From contig DSDZ01000047.1 in assembly GCA_011048475.1 (NCBI GenBank), positions 1 to 11,617 of the forward strand: a stretch of 11,617 nucleotides of DNA, read 5' to 3'. This DNA comes from Bacteroides sp. (lineage in GTDB: Bacteria > Bacteroidota > Bacteroidia > Bacteroidales > GCA-2748055). The notes beneath the pieces are model-generated. The model saw only the letters and a list, made by a program, of their open reading frames with translations. It was not told where the DNA came from and ran no database searches. The translations under genes were made by a program, and so were the position numbers. Positions 1-5,809 of the stretch are shown piece after piece. Numbering within the stretch: the stretch's first letter is position 1; each line of letters begins with the position of its first letter.

Positions 1-1
1 G

Positions 2-115
2 GTGTACCGGACCCAGTACCTGGTGGTGGTCACCAAGGACGAGGAAGGACGGATCAGGCAGCACCGCCAGTACCCGGTCCGGTTCGTACCCATGACCGGG
101 AAAGCCTCACACTGA
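2..115 (+). CDS. pcm: Protein-L-isoaspartate O-methyltransferase, C-terminal fragment
   Basis: The window begins inside this gene; 37 codons are open from base 2 to a TGA at 113-115. The visible tail contains LVVVTKDEEGR followed by PVRFVPMTG. That matches the end of protein-L-isoaspartate O-methyltransferases, where a strand with a basic turn is followed by a VRFVPxTG motif close to the C-terminus. The family transfers a methyl group from S-adenosylmethionine to isoaspartyl residues in damaged proteins, starting their repair. The catalytic part lies outside the window, so activity cannot be judged. The gene converges on the DUF1207 gene, whose stop lies 40 nt away; I see no clear terminator between them. 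The call rests on a short stretch only. Confidence 0.7.
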   Translation: MYRTQYLVVVTKDEEGRIRQHRQYPVRFVPMTGKASH

Positions 116-155
116 CATCCTGCGCCCAGGCTTCATAATGTCTTCACGGTCCGGG

Positions 156-1145
156 TCAATGGTATACGATGCTCAGTGCCACATAACGGAATCCATCGGT
201 GTTCCTGAACTGACCGTGGGGATTGATACCACGGTAATATCTCACAAAAAAGCCAATATTCCTGCCACTGCCCTCCACAAGGCATTTCCAGCCCAGATAC
301 AGGTTTATATTCCATGTCCTCTTTTCAGGAAAACCAGGTTCATAGCTGAATTTCAACCGGTTGCTAACCTCAGCCGAAATGACCTGCATCCAATTTTCTG
401 AACAAAGAAAACCCCCGGTCCGCTGCAGGTTCAGCTGCAGGAAGCAAGCATAATTCTTTGTACTGGCAGGAACCTCCATGCCTTTCGTTTCAAGGCTGTC
501 CGTTGCATAGTAGCCCCTGTCATGATTCCACAACCTGTGAAATCCGGCTTTTGCGGAAAGCAGGTTTGTCTCCAGGTTCCCCGGGTCGTTGATTACCGCG
601 GCAATCTCCCATGCCTCGTAGGAAACGTTGATCCTTGTGAAACCCGGAATTTCCTGGTACCCGTGAAGGGAAAACTCGTCCCCCAGGTGCGTGCTTTCGT
701 GGAACACGGGAACCATTAGCAGACCGATGTTTCTGATGTACGGCTGATCCAGGTATTTGACCAGTCCCGCCTGGAACCCGAAAAAATAGTCCGTATTGAT
801 CACCGGGGCCGTCGTTTGTTCGAACATATCGATCAGAAGCACATTCCCGATGAATCCACCCGTGAAAAAGCCGATGCGCTTTAGTTCATTTACCAGCGAA
901 TAGACCGGCAGTCTCGTACCCAGGTGAATTTCCATGAGGGGTCTGCCTGAAATATCCCCGGCATAGTAGTTCTGATCCAGCTTGTTCAGGAATGCCAGCT
1001 CACCTTTGAAGGCGGGACTCCTCATTTCCGCCAGGAATGGCTTCATCATTCCCGATTCCCTGAACAGGCGGTGGTCCGCCTCCTGTCCGGAGACAGAAAT
1101 CAAAATGGGATTCATCAGGATGATCAGGGCAATTGCATACTTCAT
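156..1145 (-). CDS. DUF1207 family exported protein, probably outer-membrane associated
   Basis: This is a 329-residue protein. Residues 1-20 form a hydrophobic Sec-type signal peptide (MKYAIALIILMNPILISVSG, cleavage near GQ). The rest alternates hydrophobic and polar residues and ends in an aromatic residue pair pattern (ALSIVYH), as in outer-membrane beta-barrels. The stretch FHESTHLGDEF (about 148-158) followed by RINVSYEA (171-178) fits the conserved core of DUF1207 proteins. The family has no established biochemical role; a barrel or surface location is inferred from composition. The ATG at 1145 directly precedes the signal peptide, so the start is secure. It is divergent from the T9SS gene across 243 nt and convergent with pcm, so it is probably transcribed alone. 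Confidence 0.75.
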   Translation of the reverse strand: MKYAIALIILMNPILISVSGQEADHRLFRESGMMKPFLAEMRSPAFKGELAFLNKLDQNYYAGDISGRPLMEIHLGTRLPVYSLVNELKRIGFFTGGFIGNVLLIDMFEQTTAPVINTDYFFGFQAGLVKYLDQPYIRNIGLLMVPVFHESTHLGDEFSLHGYQEIPGFTRINVSYEAWEIAAVINDPGNLETNLLSAKAGFHRLWNHDRGYYATDSLETKGMEVPASTKNYACFLQLNLQRTGGFLCSENWMQVISAEVSNRLKFSYEPGFPEKRTWNINLYLGWKCLVEGSGRNIGFFVRYYRGINPHGQFRNTDGFRYVALSIVYH

Positions 1146-1388
1146 CTTTCAGTGCTTATTAGTGGCCTGGTAAAAATATGATTAAATGGTGAAAATGATT
1201 AAACTCCGAAATCAGGTATTGGGTCACGATATTAAAAATTGAGTGATTATTAGTAACTAATCTTCAGCCTTTTTCGTATCAGGCATGTCGACCGGTTCAA
1301 ATTTGAGGGATGACAATACCTATATGAATATATATTGTTGTATAAAGATTCGCTTAAAAACAACAACAAGAAAATTACATTTCCGGCT
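1146..1388. promoter_or_regulatory. Divergent intergenic region between DUF1207 and T9SS genes
   Basis: This AT-rich 243-nt gap must hold the promoters of two genes that point away from each other. On the plus strand a TTTG (1302-1305) is followed 25 nt later by TATATTG (1331-1337). That is only an approximate Bacteroidetes promoter, with a long spacer and an imperfect -7 box. On the minus strand I see only a poor TAnnTTTG-like box, and no convincing pair. No RNA structure or coding sequence was recognised; reading frames here lack signal or family resemblance. Confidence 0.3.
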
Positions 1389-1865
1389 ATGAAAAGAACA
1401 GTGTCATTAGTCACCCTGGCATGTGCATTCGTTTGCATTATCAATGCCCAGGAAGTTGTCTCTTCTGCAGGAAACACTTATTCCGGCGAAGGGTATGAGC
1501 TGAGCTGGACCCTTGGTGAACCTGTTACCGGGACTTTAAAGGAGCCCGGGCACATTCTTACCCAGGGATTCCATCAGACAAATCTCGATGTAACGGCCCT
1601 GGATGAGCTGCATTTGCCGGGGTTTGGGCTCTCTGTATATCCAAATCCTTCCCACGATGTGGTGAATTTAAAAACCATTGGTTATCAACACGTTAAATTT
1701 CAATATAAGTTGTATGGTATGGATGGGAAAATATTGTTTGAGAAAACCATGGAAAATAATCCGGAAGAGATCAACATGCTTCCTTACGCAGAAGGCAGCT
1801 ACCTGCTCAAAGTAACAACCATCAAAGGCGATCCGGTTCAGACTTTTGCAATCGTAAAGAAATAA
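1389..1865 (+). CDS. Small exported protein with T9SS type A sorting domain
   Basis: I choose the ATG at 1389 (158 residues), not the upstream in-frame ATG at 1335, because MKRTVSLVTLACAFVCIINA is a complete signal peptide and the upstream 18 residues are Asn/Lys-rich linker. Residues 21-68 contain a compact module (SAGNTYSGEGYELSWTLGEP, then ILTQGFHQ) often found in small Bacteroidetes secreted proteins. Residues about 80-158 are the sorting domain: SVYPNP (82-87), YAEGSYLLKV (133-142) and a final FAIVKK. In this system the domain directs proteins through the outer membrane for release or surface anchoring. There is no room for a catalytic domain. The next gene follows after 38 nt on the same strand, so the two are probably co-transcribed and may act together on the surface. 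Confidence 0.85.
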   Translation: MKRTVSLVTLACAFVCIINAQEVVSSAGNTYSGEGYELSWTLGEPVTGTLKEPGHILTQGFHQTNLDVTALDELHLPGFGLSVYPNPSHDVVNLKTIGYQHVKFQYKLYGMDGKILFEKTMENNPEEINMLPYAEGSYLLKVTTIKGDPVQTFAIVKK

Positions 1866-1903
1866 AATATTCATAACGAATTAGTAATTAAAAATATAAG
1901 AAA

Positions 1904-3202
1904 ATGAAAAGGTATCTGATCGTATTGATTTGTTCAATCCTTCCGACATTGATGATGTCTCAGGTTCCGGCTGCATTCAGTTATCAGGCTGTGCTCAGGA
2001 ATAGTTCGGGAGAAGTCATTGCCAACAAGGATGTTTCTCTTCAGATCAGCATTCTGCAGACCTCAGAATCAGGAACGCCTGTATACGTTGAGGAACACTC
2101 GGAAACCACCAATGAATTTGGTCTGGTCAACCTCGCTATAGGAACAGGAGTTGTACAATCCGGTGTTTTCGATCCGGGAGGATGGGGATCGGAAAAGCAT
2201 TTCCTGAAGGTAGAGCTTGATCCTGAAGGAGGAAGTGCTTATGTTCATTTTGGAACGACCCAGCTGCTTTCAGTGCCCTACGCCTTTCATGCACAGACTG
2301 TGGAGGAAGAAGGGGATGGGGATCCGGCCAATGAAATTCAGAATTTAAGTATCGTCGGTTCCGACCTCTCACTGAGCAACGGAGGGGGTACCGTTACACT
2401 GCCTTCCGGTGACAACTGGGGTTCCGATTATGTACATACGGATGCAACCCTCACAGGACTGGGAACAAATGCCGATCCGTTAAAACTCGCACAACAATCT
2501 GCCGCAAGCGGACAAACCCTCAAATGGAACGGCAGCACCTGGACCCCGGCAAATGATCTCTTGGGAAGCAATCCCTGGCTGGCAGACGGTTCCGACATTT
2601 ATTACAATTCAGGCTGGGTCGGGATCGGGACATCAAATGTCACTCATCCATTATCCATCGAGAATGCAAACAATACATGTTATATCAATTTGAAGGATAA
2701 TCAGGGCTCCGGGGGAATGAGGATGGGTGCCTACATTGGTGAATTGGCCCTGATCAACGATAATCTGGATAAGAACATCATATTTACCGTCAGAAACTCA
2801 TCAGGATACAACAGACTGATGACCCTGGATGCTTCCAATGACAGGGTTGGTATCAATACAACTACACCCGACGCCACCCTTGATGTGGAAGGCACAGTGG
2901 TGGTGGGAGCATCCGGGAAAATATTTTCTGAAATCAGGGAAATAACGGGAACTACAAATGCTTCCGGAGGATACACATACATTGATTACCCCTCCGGATA
3001 CACGATGTCAAATATCCGGATTTTGTCTCTTGATATCAATTATAACGGAGCCGCATGGATAGGAGTGGGTAGCTCTTATAGTAACACTGAAACTCCCAGG
3101 GTTTTTTATTACATGGATTCAACCCGTATCTGGATATATTATCCGACCGATCCTCGTTTTCAAAGCCGTGCATTCAGGATTTTGGTGATGAAAGTGCAGT
3201 GA
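1904..3202 (+). CDS. Phage tail-fibre-like exported surface protein
   Basis: This is a 432-residue protein with a signal peptide (1-19, MKRYLIVLICSILPTLMMS). Residues 23-130 form a beta-rich N-terminal module (AFSYQAVLRNSSGEVI to LLSVPYAFHA) shared by many Bacteroidetes tail-fibre-like and collagen-like surface proteins. A linker motif DPANEIQNLSIVGSDLSLSN (140-159) follows. Two repeats then resemble trimeric fibre segments: WVGIGTSNVTHPLSI (238-252) and RVGINTTTPDATLDVEG (314-330). No S74 chaperone or peptidase domain and no T9SS sorting domain are visible, although the preceding gene carries one. A role as adhesin or surface fibre is inferred from family type only. It may sit in a two-gene transcript with the T9SS protein. 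A 9-bp palindrome lies just after the stop. Confidence 0.75.
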   Translation: MKRYLIVLICSILPTLMMSQVPAAFSYQAVLRNSSGEVIANKDVSLQISILQTSESGTPVYVEEHSETTNEFGLVNLAIGTGVVQSGVFDPGGWGSEKHFLKVELDPEGGSAYVHFGTTQLLSVPYAFHAQTVEEEGDGDPANEIQNLSIVGSDLSLSNGGGTVTLPSGDNWGSDYVHTDATLTGLGTNADPLKLAQQSAASGQTLKWNGSTWTPANDLLGSNPWLADGSDIYYNSGWVGIGTSNVTHPLSIENANNTCYINLKDNQGSGGMRMGAYIGELALINDNLDKNIIFTVRNSSGYNRLMTLDASNDRVGINTTTPDATLDVEGTVVVGASGKIFSEIREITGTTNASGGYTYIDYPSGYTMSNIRILSLDINYNGAAWIGVGSSYSNTETPRVFYYMDSTRIWIYYPTDPRFQSRAFRILVMKVQ

Positions 3203-3208
3203 TTATCG

Positions 3209-3227
3209 CACTTGTATCATACAAGTG
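3209..3227 (+). terminator. Palindrome downstream of tail-fibre gene, possible terminator
   Basis: CACTTGTAT (3209-3217) and ATACAAGTG (3219-3227) are perfect inverted repeats around a single base, starting 7 nt after the stop codon. An RNA hairpin of about 8 bp with a 3-nt loop is possible. There is no T-run after it, so it is not a classical Rho-independent terminator; it could protect the 3' end or bind a protein. Confidence 0.35.
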
Positions 3228-3233
3228 ACAGTA

Positions 3234-3380
3234 AAGAGGGCGTCTCATAAGTCCCATTTCTACCTTATCTGAGGGATGCTTTTGAAGTAACCTGGCATCT
3301 TTTGCGCAGCAAATTAGCACGTTACGAGAAAGCATCCCTCAGTAAACAAAAGAAGGGTATCTCTTATGAGACACCCTCTT
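3234..3380. repeat. 147-bp nested inverted-repeat element (MITE- or REP-like)
   Basis: Three nested inverted repeats share one centre. The outer pair is 3234-3251 (aagagggcgtctcataag) and 3363-3380, with 17 of 18 positions matching; the mismatch becomes a G-U pair in minus-strand RNA. The middle pair is 3269-3291 and 3321-3342, beginning with a perfect ctgagggatgcttt arm and ending with taac. The innermost is TTTGC (3301-3305) and GCAAA (3309-3313). The layout fits a non-autonomous mobile element or a REP-type palindromic repeat. It encodes no protein, and I see no clear target-site duplication. Its right end lies one base from the 3' end of tRNA-Lys and serves as part of that gene's terminator. 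Whether other copies exist cannot be seen here. Confidence 0.6.
3344..3377 (-). terminator. Intrinsic terminator of tRNA-Lys
   Basis: Read on the minus strand, GGGTGTCTC (3368-3376) pairs with GAGATACCC (3355-3363) across an ATAA loop. This gives a 9-bp stem with one G-U pair, extended by an A-T pair. It is followed at once by TTCTTTTGTTT (3354 down to 3344). The hairpin starts about 5 nt after the tRNA 3' end. This has the form of a Rho-independent terminator and uses the right arm of the inverted-repeat element. Confidence 0.7.
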
Positions 3381-3381
3381 G

Positions 3382-3454
3382 TGATCCAGCTGGGGCTCGA
3401 ACCCAGGACCCCCTCCTTAAAAGGGAGGTGCTCTACCTGCTGAGCTACTGAATC
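3382..3454 (-). tRNA. tRNA-Lys (anticodon TTT)
   Basis: The minus strand folds into a full 73-nt cloverleaf. The acceptor stem GATTCAG/CTGGATC has seven pairs including one T-G. The D stem is GCTC/GAGC with loop AGCAGGTA. The anticodon stem CCTCC/GGAGG encloses the loop CTTTTAA, which gives anticodon TTT for lysine. The variable loop is GGGTC, and the T arm is CTGGG/CCCAG around TTCGAGC. The discriminator base is A. The CCA end is not encoded and must be added after transcription. A promoter lies about 36 nt upstream and an intrinsic terminator directly downstream, so it is a single-gene transcription unit. Confidence 0.96.
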
Positions 3455-3489
3455 ATCCTTTCAATGCTTACTTTTTCAGAAAGCGGTTG

Positions 3490-3520
3490 CAAAGATAGGA
3501 ACAATAATATTTCCTGCAAA
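3490..3520 (-). promoter_or_regulatory. Bacteroidetes sigma-A promoter of tRNA-Lys
   Basis: On the minus strand TTTG (3520-3517) is followed after 19 nt by TATCTTTG (3497-3490), a full match to the Bacteroidetes -7 consensus TAnnTTTG with a suitable -33 box. Transcription should begin about 6-8 nt further on, leaving a leader of roughly 30 nt before the tRNA. Confidence 0.75.
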
Positions 3521-3561
3521 CTGTTTCTTCCGGTAAATTCCAGAGTTTTTTTCAAAATTCC

Positions 3562-3589
3562 TGTAATGAATTCCAGCACCGGTCGTCTT
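3562..3589 (+). promoter_or_regulatory. Possible ECF-type promoter of the sigma operon
   Basis: TGTAAT (3562-3567) and CGTCTT (3584-3589) are separated by 16 nt, with a T-run (3546-3552) just upstream. This resembles the TGTAAC...CGTCTT arrangement I associate with promoters of ECF sigma operons in Bacteroidetes; the link is from memory and not calculated. It lies about 50 nt before the first DUF4252 gene, so it would drive the whole operon and fit self-activation by the encoded sigma factor. Confidence 0.45.
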
Positions 3590-3640
3590 GGATACAGAGA
3601 CTGTTATGAGGAATTAAATTATTAACCAAATCAGGAAATC

Positions 3641-4138
3641 ATGAAAAGAATGCTTTTATTGCTGGTAATCGCGGCCCTTCCGGTTCTGTTGACGGCACAG
3701 AACATTGCAGTCGAGAAGCTCTTCAATAAGTACAAGGGCAAGGAAGGGGTCACCACGGTGCAGATCAGTCCGGAGCTGTTCCAGATCGCCCATGCGATGG
3801 ATATCGAGGAAGTTGAACACCACAAGGTACCCCTTGACAAGATCTCCGGAGTGAAGATCCTCACCATCGAGGATGAAGGCCTCTGGAAAGATGTGAACTT
3901 CTACGATGAAATCAGAAATGATCTGGATGTAAGCAACTTTGCGGAACTGATGACCGTGGATGACGGGGGTGAGACCGTGCGCATGTGGCTGAAAGCCGAC
4001 AACGACCTGGTCAGCGAATTCCTGCTGATCGTGGGGGGTGACGAGAATGTGCTGATATATATTACCGGAAGCTTCAGCATGAGCGACCTTGAAGGGCTGG
4101 CTGAATCATTCGGTGATGATATTGATATTGACCTTTAG
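3641..4138 (+). CDS. DUF4252 family exported protein (first paralogue)
   Basis: This is a 165-residue protein. Residues 1-19 are a signal peptide (MKRMLLLLVIAALPVLLTA), cleaved before QN. The mature part shows the DUF4252 pattern: VEKLFNKYKGKEGVTTVQIS (24-43), a middle section with ISGVKILTIE (68-77), and SEFLLIVGGDENVLIYITG (125-143), ending in an acidic tail. The function of the family is not established; it often occurs beside ECF sigma factors in Bacteroidetes. An AGGA sequence lies 4 nt before the ATG at 3641. The sigma factor follows after 45 nt. A second copy at 5296 shares the same two motifs, so the pair arose by duplication. It probably acts in the periplasm; no lipobox cysteine is visible. 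Confidence 0.85.
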   Translation: MKRMLLLLVIAALPVLLTAQNIAVEKLFNKYKGKEGVTTVQISPELFQIAHAMDIEEVEHHKVPLDKISGVKILTIEDEGLWKDVNFYDEIRNDLDVSNFAELMTVDDGGETVRMWLKADNDLVSEFLLIVGGDENVLIYITGSFSMSDLEGLAESFGDDIDIDL

Positions 4139-4183
4139 TTTTCATTAATTTACAAGTTCTTTAATTAGTGGAACAGATCCTGT

Positions 4184-4699
4184 ATGAAGTCCTCAGATTT
4201 CAAACTGCTCGTAATGCCTTTCAGTTCCCGGTTGTTCAGAATGGCGTATCGCCTGTTGAACAGCCGGGAAGAGGCAGAGGACATTGTGCAGGAGGTGTAC
4301 ATGAAACTCTGGGGAATGCGCAATGAGTTGCCAGGTTATGATAACATAGAGGCACTCAGTGTGAGGATCACCAGGAACCTGTGCCTGGACCAGCTGCGTA
4401 GGAGGAAAGTGAGCCAGGCTGCCCTCAAGAACGAGAGGTCACTCGCGGAGGATGATACGGACAATCCGGAACACAGACTGGTGAAGGAGGAACAGAAGGA
4501 GGTGATTCACACGCTCATCGCATCCCTGCCCGAGCCCCAGAGGTCGCTTGTCCACCTCAGGCACCTGGAAGGAAAGGACTACGAGGAGATCTCACAGATG
4601 GTCAACATGAACGTGAACGCCATCAGGGTGAGTATCTCCAGGGCAAGGAAACAAATGCGGGAAATGCTGGAAAAAAAATATTCATCATGGAAAGCATAG
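4184..4699 (+). CDS. ECF-type RNA polymerase sigma factor
   Basis: This is a 171-residue protein, the normal size for an extracytoplasmic-function sigma factor. Region 2 spans about 11-75: LFRMAYRLLNSREEAEDIVQEVYMKLW contains the typical DIVQE core-binding helix, and ITRNLCLDQLRRR follows for -10 recognition. Region 4 spans about 104-158: LPEPQRSLVHLRHLEGKDYE, then EISQMVNMNVNAIRVSISRARKQM, the helix-turn-helix for -35 contact. Regions 1 and 3 are absent, as expected. It directs RNA polymerase to a regulon that probably includes its own operon, given the CGTCTT-type promoter at 3562-3589. Its last 13 nt overlap the next gene, so translation of sigma and its presumed partner is probably coupled. 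Confidence 0.95.
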   Translation: MKSSDFKLLVMPFSSRLFRMAYRLLNSREEAEDIVQEVYMKLWGMRNELPGYDNIEALSVRITRNLCLDQLRRRKVSQAALKNERSLAEDDTDNPEHRLVKEEQKEVIHTLIASLPEPQRSLVHLRHLEGKDYEEISQMVNMNVNAIRVSISRARKQMREMLEKKYSSWKA

Positions 4700-5271
4700 C
4701 AGAACTGCGTGAGATGCTGGAACGGTTCTACCGGGGAGAAACAAGCCTGGAGGAGGAGAAAAGGCTTGCGGAGTATTTCTCGGCGAACCAGGTCCCTGAA
4801 GAATTCATGCCCGACCGGGAGTTGTTCCGGGCATTCGGATCGGCGGATGAGAAAGTGCCTGTGCCGGAGGACCTTGATCAGAAGATCGCGGCCTCCATCG
4901 ATCGGGCAGAAAGAAAAGCGGTCAGGTCCCGGAGGATCTCACTGTTTTCCCTCTCCGGTCTTGCCGCGGGACTGCTGATCATGATTGCCGTGTATCTCTT
5001 TTTCATCAGGCAGGATGATTCACGGTCGATGATCGCCGCCAATGAATGGTCGGATACCTATGACGATCCGGCGGAAGCTTACGAGGAAGCCAGAAGGACA
5101 CTGATGTATGTTTCCTCGAAACTGAATGACGGTACCGAGGAACTGAAGCATATCCAGCAGGTCCGGAAAACCACGGAACCTCTTCAGACACTGTCAAAGA
5201 TCAACAAGGGGACCAAGGAACTGAGCCTGCTGGGCCAGCTTCAACGGGTAAGAGAAATTGAAAGACAATAA
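4687..5271 (+). CDS. Membrane-anchored anti-sigma-like protein
   Basis: This 194-residue protein has a cytoplasmic N-terminal half (1-82, helical and charged; RELREMLERFYRGETSLEEE-like start), one transmembrane helix (about 84-107, ending YLFFIRQ) and a periplasmic part. The latter carries DDPAEAYEEARRTLMYVSSKL (126-146), a motif common in uncharacterised Bacteroidetes proteins encoded next to ECF sigma factors. It lacks an obvious zinc anti-sigma HxxxCxxC motif and a FecR domain. An anti-sigma role is inferred from the topology, the size and the 13-nt overlap with the sigma gene (start ATG at 4687 inside the sigma reading frame). The second DUF4252 gene follows after 24 nt. An input signal could reach it through the periplasmic DUF4252 proteins. 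Confidence 0.75.
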   Translation: MESIAELREMLERFYRGETSLEEEKRLAEYFSANQVPEEFMPDRELFRAFGSADEKVPVPEDLDQKIAASIDRAERKAVRSRRISLFSLSGLAAGLLIMIAVYLFFIRQDDSRSMIAANEWSDTYDDPAEAYEEARRTLMYVSSKLNDGTEELKHIQQVRKTTEPLQTLSKINKGTKELSLLGQLQRVREIERQ

Positions 5272-5295
5272 TATAAAACTTAAATAACATCAATC

Positions 5296-5808
5296 ATGAG
5301 ACGGATCATTATCAGCGGGGCGCTGGTCCTGTGCACCCTCACCGCATTAGGTCAGCAATCAGCAGTGGACAAGGTGTTCGACAAATACTCCGGAAAGGAA
5401 GGTTATACCACCGTGTATATTTCGAGCTACATGTTCAACCTGATGAGTAAACTGGAGAGTGATGACCCCGAATACAATGAGTTCAAGAAAGCCACTTCGG
5501 GGATCAATTCCATCAAGATCCTGACCCAAGAGGGGCAAGGTGCGGCATCGTTTGCAAAGGAACTTGTAAGCATGCTGCCCAGGAATGAATACAAGGAGAT
5601 GATGGTTGTGAAGGAGGAAGGACAGGATATCCTGTTCCTGGCAAAAGAAGAAGGGGAGCGGATCAGCGAGTTCCTTCTGATCGTGAGCGGAAGCGGAGAG
5701 GATGTACTGATCGCCATTCAGGGAGATATTGACCTGGAGAGCATCTCCAAGCTTGCGTCCGGCCTGGATATGCCCGGTCTGGAGAACCTGGAAGACCTGG
5801 AAGAGTGA
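5296..5808 (+). CDS. DUF4252 family exported protein (second paralogue)
   Basis: This is a 170-residue protein with a signal peptide (1-19, MRRIIISGALVLCTLTALG). It is clearly paralogous to the protein at 3641: VDKVFDKYSGKEGYTTVYIS (24-43) and ISEFLLIVSGSGEDVLIAIQG (123-143) align at the same positions. It differs by a short insertion around SDDPEYNEF (55-63) and a strongly acidic C-terminus (LENLEDLEE). The family function is unknown. It is the last gene of the sigma operon, 24 nt after the anti-sigma-like gene. Its stop lies 1 nt from the stop of the opposite nuclease gene, so no terminator fits between them and transcripts from both sides should overlap. Confidence 0.85.
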   Translation: MRRIIISGALVLCTLTALGQQSAVDKVFDKYSGKEGYTTVYISSYMFNLMSKLESDDPEYNEFKKATSGINSIKILTQEGQGAASFAKELVSMLPRNEYKEMMVVKEEGQDILFLAKEEGERISEFLLIVSGSGEDVLIAIQGDIDLESISKLASGLDMPGLENLEDLEE

Positions 5809-5809
5809 G

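Noticed and set aside
1335..1388. Upstream ATG start for the T9SS protein
   Set aside because: It would bury the signal peptide behind 18 Asn/Lys-rich residues; the ATG at 1389 begins a normal signal peptide.
3234..3380. Complete insertion sequence
   Set aside because: Terminal inverted repeats are present, but the 147 bp have no transposase coding capacity and no target duplication that I can see.
3382..3454. Integration (att) site of a genomic island at tRNA-Lys
   Set aside because: No integrase gene and no second copy of the tRNA 3' end occur in the window.
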